Both the position numbers and the translations under genes were made by a program. Positions 39,281 to 49,286 of a DNA stretch of 64,000 bases are shown piece by piece. Below the pieces are notes generated by a model. That model had not been told where the DNA came from and did no database searches. It saw only the letters and a program-made list of their open reading frames with translations. The stretch comes from Prevotella sp. (GTDB lineage Bacteria > Bacteroidota > Bacteroidia > Bacteroidales > Bacteroidaceae), in the NCBI GenBank assembly GCA_022511065.1, contig JAFLSG010000005.1, forward strand, positions 27,828 through 91,827, given 5' to 3'. Numbering within the stretch: the stretch's first letter is position 1; each line of letters starts with the position of its first letter.

Positions 39281-40303
39281 ATGAGCAAATACCAGGCAAG
39301 CGTGACGGAGCGCGTGTTTCACTTCAAGCAGCCCGCGGGCACATCGCGGGGAATCTATACTGAGCGACGCAGTTGGTTTATCGAGTTGAGCGACGGCACA
39401 CGCAAGGGAGTGGGGGAGTGCGCTCCGCTGCCCGCATTGAGTTGCGATGACCTGCCCGACTATCCCTATATATTAAATAAGGTGTGTGAGGACTTCTGTC
39501 GCACGGGCGAGATTGACTATGAGGCACTGCGCCCTTACCCTTCAATGCTGTTTGGATTGGAAACGGCACTGCTGAACCTGCGGAACGGTAATCGGCTTTT
39601 CGATACGGCATTCAGTCGTGGAGAGGTGGGTATTCCCATCAATGGCTTAGTCTGGATGGGTAACCATGAGGAGATGCTTCGGCGTATGGAGGAGAAACTG
39701 GCGAGCGGTTTCCGTTGCGTGAAGTTGAAAATCGGTGCCATCGACTTTGAGGAAGAGCTTGACTTAGTGCGGCGCATCCGTGAGCGGTTCTCCCGTCGTG
39801 AGGTGGAACTGCGGCTTGATGCCAATGGAGCGTTTAATTTCGATGAAGCACTCTATAAGTTAGAACTGCTTGCGCAGTATGCCCACTCCATTGAGCAACC
39901 CATCAAGCCCAATCAGTGGGGCTATATGGCAGAGTTATGCCGCGAGTCGCCCCTGCCGATTGCACTCGATGAGGAGTTAATTGGGGTGAGCGACCCAGAG
40001 ATGAAGGCGCATCTGCTGAACGTGATAAAACCGGCATACATCGTGCTGAAACCTTCATTGCACGGCGGTATGCACGGTTGTCGGGAGTGGATTGAGGCTG
40101 TCCGACAGCAGGGTATCGGCTCGTGGATAACCTCTGCCTTGGAGAGTAATGTCGGACTGAATGCCATTGCGCAGTTCGCCTCCGATGTGTATGGCGATGC
40201 CATCCGCACGCCGCAGGGACTTGGTACGGGGCAGTTGTTTACGGACAACATCCCGATGGGGTTGGAAATCCGGAGCGACGAGTTGTGGAGAACCGGGCAA
40301 TGA
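39281..40303 (+). CDS. menC: o-succinylbenzoate synthase
   Basis: Enolase superfamily LKIGAIDFEEEL, RLDANGAF, IEQPIK, ALDEELIG. Confidence 0.88.
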   Translation: MSKYQASVTERVFHFKQPAGTSRGIYTERRSWFIELSDGTRKGVGECAPLPALSCDDLPDYPYILNKVCEDFCRTGEIDYEALRPYPSMLFGLETALLNLRNGNRLFDTAFSRGEVGIPINGLVWMGNHEEMLRRMEEKLASGFRCVKLKIGAIDFEEELDLVRRIRERFSRREVELRLDANGAFNFDEALYKLELLAQYAHSIEQPIKPNQWGYMAELCRESPLPIALDEELIGVSDPEMKAHLLNVIKPAYIVLKPSLHGGMHGCREWIEAVRQQGIGSWITSALESNVGLNAIAQFASDVYGDAIRTPQGLGTGQLFTDNIPMGLEIRSDELWRTGQ

Positions 40304-41295
40304 CTTCGGGGAATGCTACTTGTCGGAAGCAGGGAATGACGCTTGAGGAATTCCTCAAGGAGTGGAACGATGCTTCCGACACGGTGCTTGTCCATACAAG
40401 TGGTTCGACGGGCAAGCCCAAACCTATGCGTGTGGAAAAGCGGCGGATGCTGAATTCCGCGCGGATTACTTGTGACTTTCTCGGACTTCGGCAGGGTGAT
40501 ACGGTATTGCTCTGTATGCCGCTCGATTATATTGCGGGCAAGATGATGGTGGTGCGCGCCTTGGAGCGTGGGCTTCGGTTGCTGTCGGTTGAGCCTTCTG
40601 GGCATCCTTTGGCAACGATAGACAGCCCAATAGACTTTGCGGCAATGGTGCCCATGCAGGTCTATAACTCCCTGCAAATGGCAGAGGAACGGGAGCGGTT
40701 TATGCAAATCAGGCATTTGATTATCGGTGGCGGAGCCATTGACGATGATTTGGCAACTGAGCTGCGCGGCTTCCCCAATGCGGTGTGGAGCACATACGGC
40801 ATGACGGAAACCCTTTCGCATATTGCGCTCCGTCGGCTGAGCGGTGCGGATGCTTCCGAGTATTATACTCCTTTCCCCTCCGTTCAGGTAAGTCTTTCCG
40901 ATGATGATTGCCTCGTTATTGATGCGCCGGAGGTCTGTCCGCAGACGCTCGTCACGCATGACATTGCCGAACTTCTACCGTCTTCCCAATTCCGCATCAT
41001 CGGTCGGAAAGACAATGTCATCTGTTCGGGTGGCATCAAAATTGTAGCGGAGGAAATAGAGCGGTTGCTCCGTCCTCATCTGCATACACCTTATTTAATA
41101 AGTAAGCGCCCCGACCCGAAGTTCGGGGAGATTGTCGTGCTGCTGACTGAAGGCAGCATAACCGATGCTCGCAGCATCTGCGAGCGCGTGCTTTCTAAGT
41201 TTCATCAGCCTCGTGCCTATGTTCACGTAGCGCGTATCCCCATGACACAAACTAACAAACCCGCCCGTAAACAGGCAGAGCAATTAGCCCGATGA
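40300..41295 (+). CDS. menE: o-succinylbenzoate-CoA ligase
   Basis: AMP-binding motif VHTSGSTGKPK, WSTYGMTETLSHIALR; ATGA overlap with menC stop. Confidence 0.88.
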   Translation: MTSGNATCRKQGMTLEEFLKEWNDASDTVLVHTSGSTGKPKPMRVEKRRMLNSARITCDFLGLRQGDTVLLCMPLDYIAGKMMVVRALERGLRLLSVEPSGHPLATIDSPIDFAAMVPMQVYNSLQMAEERERFMQIRHLIIGGGAIDDDLATELRGFPNAVWSTYGMTETLSHIALRRLSGADASEYYTPFPSVQVSLSDDDCLVIDAPEVCPQTLVTHDIAELLPSSQFRIIGRKDNVICSGGIKIVAEEIERLLRPHLHTPYLISKRPDPKFGEIVVLLTEGSITDARSICERVLSKFHQPRAYVHVARIPMTQTNKPARKQAEQLAR

Positions 41296-41403
41296 AACAC
41301 TTTGTTTGTTCGTGGATTCTGCTTGCAATCTGTGTTCCGTCATCCCGACTATCCCCGCCTGAGCCTTTGCAATGTTGATTCACGAGATGCACAGGCGGGC
41401 TAC

Positions 41404-42270
41404 TCAGCCTAAGTGGTAGGAAGGGGGCGCACCTTGTCGCGATGATGAGCTCCAATAAGGGCGCGCGTCATCATTGTTCATGCGCTGAATGGTAAGAGTG
41501 GTTAAGTCTTTCAGTCTGTTTCTGAGTGGGTTGTCTTTTCGGTTTGAGCCTCCCTTGCTGTCGCTGAGCCTTGACTGCTGCTCATCGGAATCGGTTGCGC
41601 TGTTTCCTGTGAGGATGCCAGTGGCAGCAAGCGAGAACTGGGTATGGTTGTTGTAATAACCAGGCTGGTTATCAAGATATTCTTGATGATTAACGTAACA
41701 AAAAGTCTGGTTAGGGAAGTCAAACATCAGGACGGGATTCAGCGCCTCGCCGTTCAGTCGGATTTCAAAGTGCAAGTGAGGGCCGCTACTTCTGCCTGTG
41801 CTGCCGCCCAACCCGACGGGCGTTCCCACTTCTACATGCTGCCCCACCTTCACCAATTGCTTAGACATGTGCGCGTAGAGTGTTTCCAATCCGTGCTGAT
41901 GGCGCACCACCACATAATATCCATATCCTTTTCGGTCGTAGGTCACGAGTGCCACCTGTCCCTTGAAGGCGGAGCGGATGGTGTCACCCTTCTTTACGCG
42001 GATGTCTATGCCCTCGTGCTTCCGTCCCCACCGCCGTCCGTAGCGTGAGGTGACGACGCGGTTCGGGGTCGGCATACAGTAGTTGCAGAAGTCGGCATAG
42101 CGGATGTTTGCCTGTTCGAGCTTTGCCTGTTGCTTCGCCAACTCGTCGCCGGCAATGTTCAGTCTCCTATTACGTGCTTTCAGGGGAGCCGCACTTGCCT
42201 CGGCGATGCCCCATACAGCAAGCATCGTCAGCAGTAGCATGAAGGATATAAGACTCCGTTTCCTTGTCAT
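41404..42270 (-). CDS. M23 family metallopeptidase
   Basis: RWGRKHEGIDIRVKKGDTI, GRSSGPHLHFEIRLNG. Confidence 0.9.
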   Translation of the reverse strand: MTRKRSLISFMLLLTMLAVWGIAEASAAPLKARNRRLNIAGDELAKQQAKLEQANIRYADFCNYCMPTPNRVVTSRYGRRWGRKHEGIDIRVKKGDTIRSAFKGQVALVTYDRKGYGYYVVVRHQHGLETLYAHMSKQLVKVGQHVEVGTPVGLGGSTGRSSGPHLHFEIRLNGEALNPVLMFDFPNQTFCYVNHQEYLDNQPGYYNNHTQFSLAATGILTGNSATDSDEQQSRLSDSKGGSNRKDNPLRNRLKDLTTLTIQRMNNDDARPYWSSSSRQGAPPSYHLG

Positions 42271-42387
42271 AAGCACACAAAATCTTCTCCCTAAAAGGGC
42301 GAAAGGACTGCAAAGATAATAAAAATAAGCATTCGGAGTGCGAATGCTTAACAAATTTTAGGGCTTTTAAGCAGTTGGTTCTGCGGC

Positions 42388-43449
42388 TTATCCCTCCCGA
42401 TAGAAGTCGAGGGCCTCGAAGATTTCATCCTTTGTGGCAGTCTGGTTGATGCGGATGTCACCGATGCCGCCGAGCAGGGTGAAGTTGATGATGCCCGCCG
42501 TGTTCTTCTTGTCGTGCGTCATCAGTTCGAGCAGGGTGGGGTAGTCATCGCAGGTGATAGCCATCTTGCCGTAATGCTCCTTGATGAAGGCGACCGTCTG
42601 GTGCAGCCTGTCCGTGGGGAAACCTGTCTTGATGGCACTCAGATACAGCTCGCATACCAAACCCCACGCGACGGCATAGCCGTGGAGTACGGGAGTGCGC
42701 GTAAGGGCGAGGGATTCAAATGCGTGGCCAGCGGTATGCCCGAGGTTGAGTGCCTTGCGGATGCCTTGCTCCGTTGGGTCTTCCGTTACGATGCGCTCCT
42801 TGACGGCCACGGAGTCGGCTACCATCCGTTGGAGCTGCCGCAGACGGTCGGGCGTGTCGAGTGCGTCTATGGGGAAGTTGAGCAGTTCCGCCCACATTTT
42901 CTCGTCAGAGATAAGTCCGTGCTTCAGCATTTCGGCGTAGCCGGAGAGCGTGTTCTCCGCATCCATCGTGCGGAGGAAGCGGGTGTCGAGGATGACGCTC
43001 CGCGCATTGTTGAACACACCGATTTCATTCTTCAGTCCGCGGAAGTTGATGCCCGTCTTCCCGCCCACGCTGGCATCGACCATCGAGAGCAGGGTGGTGG
43101 GGATGTTGATATAGTTGATGCCGCGCTTGAAGGTACTGGCGGCAAATCCGCCGAGGTCGGTCACCATGCCCCCACCTATATTAATAAGGAGTGAGTGACG
43201 GGTGGCACCGCCCTTGCCAAGCTCCTCCCACACATGGGCGAGCGAGTCAATCGTTTTGTTCGCATCGGTGGCACCGATTACGATGGTCTGCGCCCCTGCG
43301 AGACAGGGAAATTCTGCAATGAGGGGTAGGCAGAGCCTTTCGGTGGTCTCGTCTGCCAAGAGGAATATACGGTCGCGCTCGCACTCGGCAACGGCTGCCG
43401 TGAGCGCGGTTTCAAGGTTGTCGGGAATGATGACTTTCTGAGGGTTCAT
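42388..43449 (-). CDS. aroB: 3-dehydroquinate synthase
   Basis: NIGGGMVTDLGGFAASTFKRGINYINIPTTLLSMVDASVGGKTGIN. Confidence 0.95.
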   Translation of the reverse strand: MNPQKVIIPDNLETALTAAVAECERDRIFLLADETTERLCLPLIAEFPCLAGAQTIVIGATDANKTIDSLAHVWEELGKGGATRHSLLINIGGGMVTDLGGFAASTFKRGINYINIPTTLLSMVDASVGGKTGINFRGLKNEIGVFNNARSVILDTRFLRTMDAENTLSGYAEMLKHGLISDEKMWAELLNFPIDALDTPDRLRQLQRMVADSVAVKERIVTEDPTEQGIRKALNLGHTAGHAFESLALTRTPVLHGYAVAWGLVCELYLSAIKTGFPTDRLHQTVAFIKEHYGKMAITCDDYPTLLELMTHDKKNTAGIINFTLLGGIGDIRINQTATKDEIFEALDFYREG

Positions 43450-43650
43450 ACCAGTTGGGTAGCTTTTGTTTTCGTTGCGCAAAGGTATGAAAAATTCCCG
43501 AAAAACTGTGAAAAACATAAAATAAATGCGCCTTTTATTCATTTTTTCTTGATGTCTGATTAAACTTTTGGGGATTTCTTTCGTCAAAACGTATTAGAAA
43601 GGGAAAGGAACAGGTAAAATATAAAACAAAATAAAAAACAGATTGAAGAA

Positions 43651-46593
43651 ATGAAGAGATTATTGCTGACAAGCGTTGTCTGCGTGATGGCAGTCATGGC
43701 GTTCGCCCAGAGAACTGTCACAGGAAAGATTGTTGAGCAGGACACGAGGGAACCGGTCATCCAGGCCACGGCATCCCTGCTGAGTGGAGAAAAGGTGGTA
43801 GCCAATGGCGTGAGCAACGCCAACGGAGCGTTCTCTGTTACGGCTCCTTCCGATGGAAGCTACACGTTGAAGATTACCTACGTGGGCTTCAAAACCTACT
43901 CGAAGAAAATCACCATCAAGGACGGTAAAGGTGTTCAGGCGGGCACCATCTCGCTTGCCCCCGATGCCATCATGCTCGAAGGTGCCACGGTGACGGCGCA
44001 GGCTTCGAAGGTGACGGTGAAGGAAGACACGTTCGTGTATAACGCGAGTGCCTACCGCACGCCGGAAGGCTCGGTGGTAGAGGAGCTTGTAAAGCGTCTG
44101 CCGGGTGCTGAGGTGAGCGACGACGGAACCATCAAGATTAACGGCAAGGAGGTGAAGAAGATACTCGTGGACGGCAAGGAGTTCATGACCGGCGACACGA
44201 AGACGGCAATGCAGAACCTGCCGACGAACATCATTGAGCAAATCAGGGCATACGACCAGAAGAGTGACTTGGCGCGCGTGAGCGGCATCGAGGACGGCGA
44301 GGAAGAGACGGTGCTCGACTTCGGCATCAAGCGCGGCATGAACAAGGGTATCATGGCCAACGTGGATCTGGCTGCGGGTACGCATGATCGCTACTCGGGT
44401 CGTGGTATGGGTGCGGTGATGCAGGACGATGTGCGCGTCATGGCATTCGCCCGTGCCAACAACGTGAACGACATGGGATTCCCCGGTGGCGGCGGTGGCG
44501 GTCGTTGGGGTGGTCAGCGCCAAGGACTGAACGCAGCGAAGATGCTCGGCGTGAACGTGAACTATGAGAAAAAGGACAAGCTGAAAATGGATGGTTCCGT
44601 GCGTTGGAATCACTCTGACGGCGACCAGCTGTCGAAGCGCTCGAGCGAGCAGATATTCAACGAGACGACCTCATCGTTCAGCAACAGCATCGGCACCAAC
44701 CTCTCGCGCTCCAACAGCTGGAACGGACAGATGCGCGTGGAGTGGCAGCCCGACTCAATGACCAATATCCTCTTCCGTCCGACCATCCGCTTCAACTCCA
44801 ACGACGGACTCGGCATCAGTGAGGAGGCAACCTTTGACAGCGACCCGTACCTCTCCGTGACCAACCCCTTGAATGAGTTGGACCAGCTTATCAGTCTGGG
44901 CATCGTGAAGAATAGCCGCTTGCAGAATAGCGTGAGCTACAGCGATTCGAAGAACGTGGGAGGCCGGCTGCAGCTGAACAGGAAGCTCAGCAGCACAGGG
45001 CGCAACCTCACGCTGCAACTGAATGCCAACTGGAGCGACGGCGACAGCAAGTCCATTTCCGACAGCTACATCAATTATTACCAGTTGTTGATGGACTCGA
45101 CGATGGTGACCAACCGCTACAGTCTCACACCGACCAAGAACTGGGACTACAGCGCGCGCCTGACTTACAGCGAGCCCATCATGCGCCAGGTATATCTGCA
45201 GTTCAGTTATCAGTATCAGTATCGCTACAGCAAGAGCGACCGCGCTACCTACGACTTCAGCAACGCCTATCATCTTGCTTACAATCCTATGGGAGCGTGG
45301 GTGCCCGCCTACCGCTCTTGGGACAGCTACTTGGAGCCTTACCATCCTCTGGATAACTATTTGGACTCCGACCTGAGCCGATTCTCGGAGTACAAGAACT
45401 ACATACACACGGCAGAGGTGATGCTGCGTGTCGTGCGCAAGGACTATACCTTGAATGCAGGTGTCCGCCTCGTTCCGCAGAAGTCGCACTTTGTGCAGGA
45501 CTACCAGGGCGTGCATGCCGATACGACGCGCACGGTGACAAACATCACCCCGACGCTCGAATTCCGCTGGAAGCGTTCCAACGTCAGTCAGCTGCGCTTC
45601 AACTACAACGGCAGCACGAGCCAGCCCTCGATGAGCGACCTGCTCGACATCACCGACAACAGCGACCCGCTGAACATCAAGATGGGTAATCCCGGACTGA
45701 AGCCCTCGTTCACGCAGCGCTTCAACCTGATGTTCAACGACTATATCCAGAAGTATCAGCGTTCGGTAGCCACCTTTGTCGGCTTCACCACGACGAGCAA
45801 CTCCATCGCCAACAAGACGACCTACGACGCAGCGACGGGTGCCCGCACGACACGCCCGGAGAACGTGAACGGCAACTGGAACGGATGGGCTGGCGTGATG
45901 TTCAGCACCGCCATCGACTCGGCAGGCTTCTTCAACGTGAACACCTTTACTAATGTGAACTACAACCACATGGTAGGCTATGTGAGCGTGGACATGAACG
46001 CCGACTCGCAGAAGAGCGCCACGAACTCGGCTTCACTCAACGAGCGTCTTGCCCTCAGCTACCGCAACAGCTGGTTGGAGGTTGAGTTGAACGGCTCAGT
46101 GGGCTATACCCGCTCGCGCAACGACCTGCAGCCGAACAACAACCTCGACACGTGGCAGTTCTCTTACGGAGGAATGGTTGGCGTGACCGCTCCGTGGGGC
46201 ACCTCGATTACCACGAACATGAACATGCAGAGCCGCCGCGGTTACAACGACGCATCGATGAACACCAACGAACTGATATGGAATGCCCAGTTGTCACAGA
46301 GTTTCCTGAAGACCAAGGCGCTGACCATATCCCTGCAGCTCTACGACATCCTGCATCAGCAGTCCTCGTTCAGCCGTGCCATCTCTTCTACCGGCCGCAC
46401 CGATACGGAGTATAATTCAATCACGAGCTACGGCATGCTGCACGTCATCTACCGTCTGAACCTTTTCGGAGGCAAGAACTCCGGCGGTGCGCCTGAGGGA
46501 GGCCCCGGTGGACCTGGCGGTTTCGGTGGTCGCACACGTGGAGGCGGCGGTGGTCGCCCCGGTGGTGGCTTCGGTGGACCGCGCAGATTCTAA
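43651..46593 (+). CDS. Outer-membrane beta-barrel (TonB-dependent receptor-like) protein with CarboxypepD_reg-like N-terminus and Gly/Pro/Arg-rich tail
   Basis: RTVTGKIVEQDTREPVIQATASLLSGE..., plug-like and beta-barrel regions; tail GGAPEGGPGGPGGFGGRTRGGGGGRPGGGFGGPRRF. Confidence 0.85.
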   Translation: MKRLLLTSVVCVMAVMAFAQRTVTGKIVEQDTREPVIQATASLLSGEKVVANGVSNANGAFSVTAPSDGSYTLKITYVGFKTYSKKITIKDGKGVQAGTISLAPDAIMLEGATVTAQASKVTVKEDTFVYNASAYRTPEGSVVEELVKRLPGAEVSDDGTIKINGKEVKKILVDGKEFMTGDTKTAMQNLPTNIIEQIRAYDQKSDLARVSGIEDGEEETVLDFGIKRGMNKGIMANVDLAAGTHDRYSGRGMGAVMQDDVRVMAFARANNVNDMGFPGGGGGGRWGGQRQGLNAAKMLGVNVNYEKKDKLKMDGSVRWNHSDGDQLSKRSSEQIFNETTSSFSNSIGTNLSRSNSWNGQMRVEWQPDSMTNILFRPTIRFNSNDGLGISEEATFDSDPYLSVTNPLNELDQLISLGIVKNSRLQNSVSYSDSKNVGGRLQLNRKLSSTGRNLTLQLNANWSDGDSKSISDSYINYYQLLMDSTMVTNRYSLTPTKNWDYSARLTYSEPIMRQVYLQFSYQYQYRYSKSDRATYDFSNAYHLAYNPMGAWVPAYRSWDSYLEPYHPLDNYLDSDLSRFSEYKNYIHTAEVMLRVVRKDYTLNAGVRLVPQKSHFVQDYQGVHADTTRTVTNITPTLEFRWKRSNVSQLRFNYNGSTSQPSMSDLLDITDNSDPLNIKMGNPGLKPSFTQRFNLMFNDYIQKYQRSVATFVGFTTTSNSIANKTTYDAATGARTTRPENVNGNWNGWAGVMFSTAIDSAGFFNVNTFTNVNYNHMVGYVSVDMNADSQKSATNSASLNERLALSYRNSWLEVELNGSVGYTRSRNDLQPNNNLDTWQFSYGGMVGVTAPWGTSITTNMNMQSRRGYNDASMNTNELIWNAQLSQSFLKTKALTISLQLYDILHQQSSFSRAISSTGRTDTEYNSITSYGMLHVIYRLNLFGGKNSGGAPEGGPGGPGGFGGRTRGGGGGRPGGGFGGPRRF

Positions 46594-46610
46594 GGAACAA
46601 GATACCAAAA

Positions 46611-46647
46611 AGAGAGCCTTGCAACAATGCTGCAAGGCTCTCTTTTT
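46611..46647. terminator. Terminator after beta-barrel gene
   Basis: AGAGAGCCTTGCA-N7-TGCAAGGCTCTCT-TTTT. Confidence 0.85.
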
Positions 46648-46824
46648 ATCCCCCCGTCTCCTTTCATTTGAAGGAGGTATTCCTATCAGTCATGGGAATG
46701 CTTCCTACGAGTGAAAGAAATGCCTCCTATGGGGGTATAGGAGGCATCCCTTTGGGTCGTGGGAGATATTCCTTTGACCCGTAGAAAGTATTTCTTTCAC
46801 CCGTAGGAGAAGGGGTTACTCTTC
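46648..46824. repeat. Array D: ~7 tandem 22-bp units with quasi-palindromic 11-mer cores (GGARRYATTCC-like)
   Basis: Core centres near 46678, 46700, 46722, 46744/5, 46767, 46789, 46811; one 1-bp insertion near 46736. Confidence 0.85.
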
Positions 46825-47397
46825 CTTCTTCTTGCGGGCACGCTTAACTGGCTTATTTTCAGTAGGTTCTGCCGTTTCTTCCGTCTTGGCTTTCTTGGGT
46901 GCTTTTTTCGTGGCGGTCGCTTTCTTGGCGGGGGCTTTCGCAGGGGCTTCCTCGACGGCAGCGGGTGCTTCCTCAGCAGGTGCCTCTGCCTCCTGCTCCT
47001 CCTCGTCCTTGAAGTCAGTGATGCCGTTCTCCACGAGGATGTTATACCACGATATCAGTTTCTTGATGTCGCTCGTATGCACGCGGTCTCTGTCCCACTC
47101 CGGCAATACCTTGCTGAAATATTCCTGCAGTTCGCTGCCAGAGGCTTTCTTCTCGTTGATGCTTGCCTTCTTGCCGCCTTCGAGGGTCTTGAGGTTGTCC
47201 AAGACATCGGTCAGCAGCACATCATCTGTCTCTGTGAACATCGTGATGTCGTTCAGCGACGTGATGCGGTCGGTGGAGAAGGCAGGCATGCGGCGGTGCG
47301 TCGCGTCGAGTGCCTCCACGATGAGATTGTTCTTTCCTCGTGATACGAGTTTGTAAAGACCGGGCTTGCCGGTGATGGCTAAAATAATCTGTTGCAT
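46816..47397 (-). CDS. DUF5606-like protein with Ala/Lys/Pro/Glu-rich tail
   Basis: MQQIILAITGKPGLYKLVSRGKNNLIVEALD; tail AEAPAEEAPAAVEEAPAKAPAKKATATKKAPKKAK. Confidence 0.75.
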   Translation of the reverse strand: MQQIILAITGKPGLYKLVSRGKNNLIVEALDATHRRMPAFSTDRITSLNDITMFTETDDVLLTDVLDNLKTLEGGKKASINEKKASGSELQEYFSKVLPEWDRDRVHTSDIKKLISWYNILVENGITDFKDEEEQEAEAPAEEAPAAVEEAPAKAPAKKATATKKAPKKAKTEETAEPTENKPVKRARKKKEE

Positions 47398-47945
47398 TGT
47401 CTCAATATGTGATTTAATTGTTCGTCGATGTCCGTTGTGCCGTCGTTCACGATTTCGTAGTCGGCGCGGCGGCGCGTTTCTTCCTGTGGCAACTGGCGCC
47501 CCATCCATTCAAGCACCTTTTCGCGCGAGATGCCGTCGCGCTGCATCACACGGGCGATGCGTGTCTCCTCGGGGGCGGTGACTGCAATCACCTTGTCCAC
47601 TAACCTGTAGATGCCCGATTCGTACATGATAGCGCTCTCCATCCATTCCATTCCGCTCTCCTCAAAGTCGCGGAATACGGCGGGATGCACGATGTCATCT
47701 ACTGCCTTCGCATTCGTCTCCGAGGCAAGGAGGAACTTCGCCACGGCAGCCTTGTTCAGTTGGCCGTCAGGCTGATAGGTGTCTGTCCCGATGAGGGCGG
47801 TCAGTCGCTCGAGGATGTCGGGCGAGGTGCGTATCAGTCTTTTGGCGGCGCTGTCGCAGTCATAGACCTCGATGCCCCGCGCGTTGAGCCGTTTACACAC
47901 ATGGCTCTTGCCGCTCCCGATGCCTCCGGCGATTCCGATTTTCAT
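47379..47945 (-). CDS. coaE: Dephospho-CoA kinase
   Basis: IGIAGGIGSGKSHVCKRL; CoaE-like body. Confidence 0.93.
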   Translation of the reverse strand: MKIGIAGGIGSGKSHVCKRLNARGIEVYDCDSAAKRLIRTSPDILERLTALIGTDTYQPDGQLNKAAVAKFLLASETNAKAVDDIVHPAVFRDFEESGMEWMESAIMYESGIYRLVDKVIAVTAPEETRIARVMQRDGISREKVLEWMGRQLPQEETRRRADYEIVNDGTTDIDEQLNHILRQCNRLF

Positions 47946-48931
47946 TCCGTAGTAGTCTGCTCCTCAATGAGATAATCCACGGTGGTCGTCTCCAATCGTG
48001 CGCGAGAGATGCCTTGCGGCACATTGCGCAGGTAGAGGCGGCACTTCTCCGACGGGTGCGCCTTCAGTTCCTTGTAGTCTGCCACCACGGTGAAGTCCTC
48101 GGGCCGCAAGTTGCGGTAGAGGCTCACGCCGGTAACGAAGGTGATGGCGACCTTGGCGGGGAACGTGCGCAGCACCTTCCCTTCGGGCAGATTGATGCCC
48201 TTGATGGGGATGCCCTCGATGCGCTCCTCGGTCAGCACGTCGGTGAAGAAGCTGACGTTCACTTGGTCGGGCACCATCTTCACATCCTTGATTTTCTTCA
48301 ACCGGCAGTCGATGGACAGCGTGTCGCGGAAGCTCACGTAGTTGAGCGGTTCGGTATAGACGGTAGTGATGCTGTCGAGCTTCTCCTCCGAGGCGTAGAT
48401 GGTCACGCTGTCGGGGGAGTATTCCACGTGGGAGATAAAGTACAGCTCCTCCGGAATCACACGGCCGCTCCACCTCACGGGCACGAGTTTCTTCGCACCA
48501 TAGTTATAGGAGAACTCCAACCGGTCGGGTTTCGCGGAGATAATCTTTGAGCCACTTGCCAAGTGGTGATACACCAACTTCTGCAGTTCCTGCGCGGTGA
48601 TGATGCCTGTGCCCGTGGTGTGGGTGTGCGTCTTGAAGTCCACGAGGATTTTCGGCAGCAGGTCGCCGTACTCGTAGGTGGCAATGGTAAAGCCCTTGTC
48701 GCGGATGGTCATCCGCACGGTGTCCACCTCCTCGGAGGTCAGCACCACGTTCTTGGGGATTCCCACCACCTGCACGGGAATGGCAAACTCCCTCTCGTAA
48801 GTCTCGTTGAGGGTCATGAACAGCCAGAACACGCCCGACAAGCCTACGAAGAACAAGAAAATCAGAAACTCCCTGTTAGCCTTGCTAAAAAGGAAATTCC
48901 TGACTATCTGCCACCAACCGCCGTACATCAT
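47942..48931 (-). CDS. YbbR/CdaR-like domain protein
   Basis: N-terminal TM then YbbR-like repeats; between coaE and yajC. Confidence 0.75.
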   Translation of the reverse strand: MMYGGWWQIVRNFLFSKANREFLIFLFFVGLSGVFWLFMTLNETYEREFAIPVQVVGIPKNVVLTSEEVDTVRMTIRDKGFTIATYEYGDLLPKILVDFKTHTHTTGTGIITAQELQKLVYHHLASGSKIISAKPDRLEFSYNYGAKKLVPVRWSGRVIPEELYFISHVEYSPDSVTIYASEEKLDSITTVYTEPLNYVSFRDTLSIDCRLKKIKDVKMVPDQVNVSFFTDVLTEERIEGIPIKGINLPEGKVLRTFPAKVAITFVTGVSLYRNLRPEDFTVVADYKELKAHPSEKCRLYLRNVPQGISRARLETTTVDYLIEEQTTTE

Positions 48932-48952
48932 TTCCTGTTGCCTGTCGGTTGC

Positions 48953-49276
48953 TTACTTCTGGAGTGGGGTGTTCGCCATGTCCTTGAACACATAGCTCTT
49001 GTCCACGGTGATTACCACGTCGCGGGCAACCTTCACCTCCACCGTGTTCTTGGTGAGGTCTATGCTCTTCACTGTTCCGTAAATGCCGCCGCCCGTCACC
49101 ACCTGCGTGCCTTCGGTCAGCTCGTTCTGGAACTTCTGTATCTCCTTTTGCTTCTTCTGCTGCGGGCGAATCATGAAGAACCACATGATGGCGAAGATGG
49201 CCACCATCATGATTATCATACTCATACCGCTACCTCCCTGTGCTGCTGCCTGCGCAGCCAAAATGATGTTTGTCAT
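48953..49276 (-). CDS. yajC: Preprotein translocase subunit YajC
   Basis: MIIMMVAIFAIMWFFMIRPQQKKQKEIQKFQNEL. Confidence 0.93.
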   Translation of the reverse strand: MTNIILAAQAAAQGGSGMSMIIMMVAIFAIMWFFMIRPQQKKQKEIQKFQNELTEGTQVVTGGGIYGTVKSIDLTKNTVEVKVARDVVITVDKSYVFKDMANTPLQK

Positions 49277-49286
49277 AATTTATTGT

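Noticed and set aside
44755-45969. 404-aa antisense ORF opposite the beta-barrel gene
   Set aside because: Shadow ORF (Val/His/Arg-rich) of a well-supported coding sequence.
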